Assembly: GCA_037355855.1 (NCBI GenBank)
Contig: CM074758.1
Span: forward strand, 8,095,001 to 8,159,000
Origin: Pseudo-nitzschia pungens
Taxonomy: Eukaryota > Bacillariophyta > Bacillariophyceae > Bacillariales > Bacillariaceae
Reading direction: 5' to 3'
Length of the DNA stretch: 64,000 nt
The translations under genes and the position numbers were made by a program. The notes below the pieces were generated by a model. The model did no database searches. It saw only the letters and a list, made by a program, of their open reading frames with translations, and was not told the origin of the DNA. Each line of letters begins with the position of its first letter. The first letter of the stretch is position 1. This document shows positions 60,945 to 64,000 of this stretch, piece by piece.

Positions 60945-62994
60945 ATGCTCTCGTCCAACAGAGAAATTGACATCTCCGTCGGCGATAGTAGAGTCGCTGA
61001 TGGGGAAAGAGTGAACGATGACAACAAAACTACTAGTCTGTTCATTGTTGTTTTATCCCTTGTTTTTGTCGCAATTTTTGGAGGGGCGCTGATTGGTGGC
61101 ATCGTCAGTGGAGATCCCAACAGTGCTTTTTTCATCACAGTTATCGTGGCTTCCGTATTTGCTATTTCTATTGCGTTTGGGGTTTCGATTCGATACTTTA
61201 TAACGCAACGTGCGACTGGTGAAAACGATAACGAATATTTTGGGAAGGAAAATGTGAGACAAACGTTCTCGGCCAGTGACGAGGAAAACCACTACTATGA
61301 AGAGAATGGAAAAAGGTCTCCCGACTACGAAGCACAGGACTATCGCTATCCTAGTCGCACCCCTGTTGCATCTAAAATTAAAGAGATTGAAGCGAATAGA
61401 GTAGGTGGAGAAATGAGTGCAATGAGTCCTACAACATACGATGAAGGATCTCTTTCAACATTCCGCCATCACATTATTCAAAGCGGCCGACGAGGATTTG
61501 ACTTCTCCAGCATCACGTCCACCAAGAATGGAGAGAAAGTCAATGCTCGAGAGGACCCTCCGGAGGGCACTGGTCAAGAAACGATTCAAGCTGCATGGAA
61601 CGCCAGAGGAAATTCTCAAGATCCATCTGCACCGAAGTTTTCAACTGAAGGAGGAATCATAGCCGACGATCCATATGATCGTGAAAGTGAAGCCAATGAA
61701 AATTGCTATGATAATAGTTCTGAAGTGAATGATTCCCCAAGAGACAATAAATCTATCTTTTCTCGAAAAAGTTGGCGGTCTCGAAGTGACAACAATTCGC
61801 AGTACGAGAGTAGAAGAAACTCCAGATCTCGATCAAGATCACGATCTAAGTCCAAAAGTCCGTCTCGATTGAGATCACGCTCAACGTCCAAAAGCCCGTC
61901 TCGATTGAGATCACGCTCCAAGTCCAAAAGCCCTTCTCGGAGTGGTAAGAGCCCGGCAAAGCCTGAAGGTAATTCAAAGGAGCTGATCACAGAGCAGAAA
62001 GAAAAGGTAAGTTCTTTTGGATTGATCGAAGAAGAAAAATCATAGTAGATGCTTCGAAATCTGACTCTTGTTTTCTACTGTAAATTTAAAGGATACCGTG
62101 GATCTCCGTCCTCCGACCAGTACAAAATCTGGACGAACAAATTCGGTGAAATCATTTTTGATACCATCAACACCTGCTGCAAGTGAAGCTGCTAGTTTTG
62201 CTAGTAGTCTCTTTAAACCCCTCAACGACATGTTTGGGAAAAGTAAAAAAGAAGCATCTCAAGTTGGCGTCAGTGACACGGGTGCCTCCAGTAAAACTGA
62301 AGATGACTCTCAAAATGTGACAGAAAAGATTCCTGTCCGAAAAAGTAACGAAGGCAAACCACCCATGGTTCGACCACCTATGATGCCTCAAACCAAAAAA
62401 CTCGGAGAAAGCCTGCAGACAATTGGTGGTCGTGTTGGACCCCCGCCTTCAACACCAGCAAATAACAGTAACTTCACGATTCCTCCGCCACGACCTGTCC
62501 CGAGAACGCCGATGGGTAGTGAGGTATTTTCGGAATTTCAATCAGTTGCTGGAAGCACGTATAGCAACGGAGCTGCATCCTCGACCTTTGACCCCCAAGC
62601 ACGCGAAAGGGCTATACAGAAGCTACGCAAGAATCAGGCAGCCATCGGAGCAAGTCCCGCCATGCCGATGTACTATAATGATGATGATGATGATGATGAT
62701 AAGGAGTCATCAGTTGCGGACAATTCTCCTATTCATTCCAATGCTCTATCCTATGATGTGTTTGCACCCCCTGGTGCTCTGGGTATTGTTGTCGATACAA
62801 CCGAGAAAGGTTGCGTTGTGTACTCTTTGAAGAAATCCTCCCCAATGCAGGGGCTGATGAATCGCGGAGATTTGATTATCGGGTTGGACAATTTCGACGT
62901 ACGAAATATGAGCGCTGCGTCTTTGACCAAGTTAATGGCCAAGAAATCGGAGCAAGCAGAACGCAAATTCACTTTGATACCGAGTACCGAGTAG
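60945..62994 (+). CDS. Two-helix membrane protein with RS repeats and C-terminal PDZ-like domain, two exons
   Basis: ATG at 60945 (MLSSNREIDISVGDSR). Two adjacent helices: LFIVVLSLVFVAIFGGALIG (32-51) and AFFITVIVASVFAISIAFGV (61-80). Exon 1 ends AAG|GTAAGT at 62006; exon 2 starts at 62092 after ATTTAAAG, phase 0, intron 85 bp; total 654 residues. After a charged stretch comes an SR/SK-repeat tract (SRSRSRSKSKSPSRLRSRST, near 61810-61950) like substrates of SR kinases, a Pro-rich part (PPRPVPRTPMG) and an Asp run. The last 80 residues look like a PDZ domain: GALGIVVDTTEKGCVVYSLK, SSPMQGLMNRGDLIIGLDN, with the G-I/L-V peptide-binding loop. RS repeats beside membrane helices and a PDZ-like domain are an uncommon mix. 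Partners unknown. Confidence 0.78.
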
Positions 62995-63140
62995 CTACGA
63001 AAGTGGTCCGTACTATTCTGCAGATTTCTCGACCCTGCAGCAAGATTGGGGAGTAATGCTCGTTCAAAAAAGTCTTTATATCAGTGCACTGTAATAAATA
63101 ATCGTCAAACATTTTCATTTGCTATCGTACTGAAAAATAG

Positions 63141-64000
63141 TTATGTCGGTGGCGGAAGCCTACCATGGAGCCGAAAATATTCGCTACGAACCTTCTTCGC
63201 TTCCTTCGCATTTTTTCCCTCTTCGTCGTTGCCCTTCATTGATATTATTTTCTTTTGGTTTTGCCTTTCTCGCCGCCTCCCTCTTCTCGTTTTCTTACTG
63301 TTCAATTGACCTTGGCTCTCATCTTCCTCCGTCACCTTCTGGTCGGTGGGAGCCTCATCGAGATCAGTGGCTTTCTCATTGGTTTCTGTATTGCGTCTGG
63401 ATCTATCCGTCGAGCTGGTCGCTTTTGTTTCAATTGTTGAAGATCCTTCTCTAGCTGACATAGATGGCACCAGCAAACGCTCCATGCATGGTGCTGTAAT
63501 GCTCATAGGAAGCATTTCTTCGGGTGGAATATGTCGATACTCTATCATCTCTTCGCTTTCGTCCTCCTCGTCGCCCACAAAGACCATTTGACAGATTCTT
63601 ATATACCAAACAAAGAATGCGAACCGTACATGTGGAAACGGCAAATTGTTTGTCAGAAAAAATGAGGTTCGACCGTAAAGTGACAAAGATGAATGCGAAC
63701 GAGAGACAGAGACACAAAAAAAACTCACTCAGACCGCTTCCACACGCTTATCGAATCCCGAACGTGCAACCAATTCGGAAGTTGAATTTTTGCAATACAG
63801 TGAAATTCCGAAGCGAGTCTCTGTTGGAACTCCGACGAGGAAGATCTCCCCCACGGGGACTGTTCCATATTTAGGGTTGCGTCGAAGAAGGCCAGTTCAC
63901 CGACGTGAATGACATATTTGCCTTTGTATTCGTTGAGACAATGCCAGCCGAAGGATAATGGCCGTTGGTGGTCTTGTTCGACCGAATTGTCGTCGCCGTC
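63141..64000 (-). CDS. C-terminal part of a protein of unknown family, two exons visible, cut by window edge
   Basis: From 64000 to 63729 the minus strand is open (HQRPLSFGWHCLNEYKGKYV, then LPNWLHVRDSISVWKRS). The sequence then reads GA|GTGAGT, a strong donor. TATATAAG ends an acceptor at 63598, and the next exon (63597-63141) continues in phase as EICQMVFVGDEEDESEEMIE and HIPPEEMLP to a Lys/Arg-rich C-terminus (SKKTRRGRRRERQNQKK), stopping at 63141-63143. Splicing removes 131 bp. Read without splicing, the upstream frame would stop at 63725 and a separate gene could start at the ATG at 63587 (148 residues); the single-gene reading is preferred because phase and sites agree. No domain is recognised. 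Confidence 0.6.

Noticed and set aside
63141..63728. A separate 195-residue gene starting near 63728
   Set aside because: Its first 47 codons lie in what reads as a GT-AG intron, and the exon after TATATAAG continues the frame coming from the window edge.

Overview
The window looks like nuclear DNA of a diatom, most likely a pennate one. Genes have few, short GT-AG introns. One plastid protein carries the A-F-A-P cleavage motif typical of secondary red plastids. Several secreted or membrane proteins carry the P-S-x-x-P-S repeats common in diatoms. The mobile elements are Ty3/gypsy retrotransposons and a tyrosine-recombinase (YR) element. The species cannot be named from the sequence.

Layout. 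1-1077: start of a type I membrane protein that runs off the left edge. 2.1-5.1 kb: a DUF6818/SANT-like gene whose intron holds a 1,982-bp insertion packed with tandem hairpin repeats. 6.2-11.2 kb: two divergent PS-rich single-pass receptor-like proteins. 11.6-15.7 kb: a one-helix light-harvesting-like plastid protein, a PEX4-like E2 and a protein kinase. 15.7-19.3 kb: AT-rich DNA without genes, holding a 91-bp MITE. 19.3-40.5 kb: a nested transposon block. 41.2-45.9 kb: two convergent single-pass membrane proteins. 47.5-50.9 kb: sterol C5-desaturase and a FabI-type enoyl-ACP reductase. 51.4-64 kb: a long charged protein, an LYR-motif protein, a multi-pass membrane protein, a hypothetical protein, an RS-repeat plus PDZ membrane protein and a truncated gene at the right edge. 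A second copy of the MITE lies at 58.1 kb.

The transposon block can be ordered from its target-site duplications. The oldest layer is a YR element with a minus-strand gene ending near 25.43 kb and starting at 39.13 kb, flanked by a direct repeat of about 70 bp. Ty3 element A (19377-25161, duplication CTGAT) landed in the left direct repeat. Ty3 element B (minus strand, 25456-37078, duplication CTTCC) landed six codons before the YR stop codon. Ty3 element C (plus strand, 30308-36092, duplication AGTCC) then landed in the gag gene of B. LTR pairs are identical or differ by one base, so these insertions are young. All three Ty3 elements separate gag from pol by one in-frame TGA, and a perfect palindrome, not a TGG-type primer site, abuts each 5' LTR.

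The least explained feature is the insertion at 2966-4947. It is flanked by a 20-bp duplication that includes the host intron's 3' splice site. It carries at least three tandem arrays whose hairpins keep pairing through compensatory changes between copies. The second theme is five or more single-pass membrane proteins (at 1, 6.2, 9.2, 41.2 and 43.3 kb) that share one plan: signal peptide, often a Pro/Ser linker, a divergent juxtamembrane domain, one helix and a long charged cytosolic tail.
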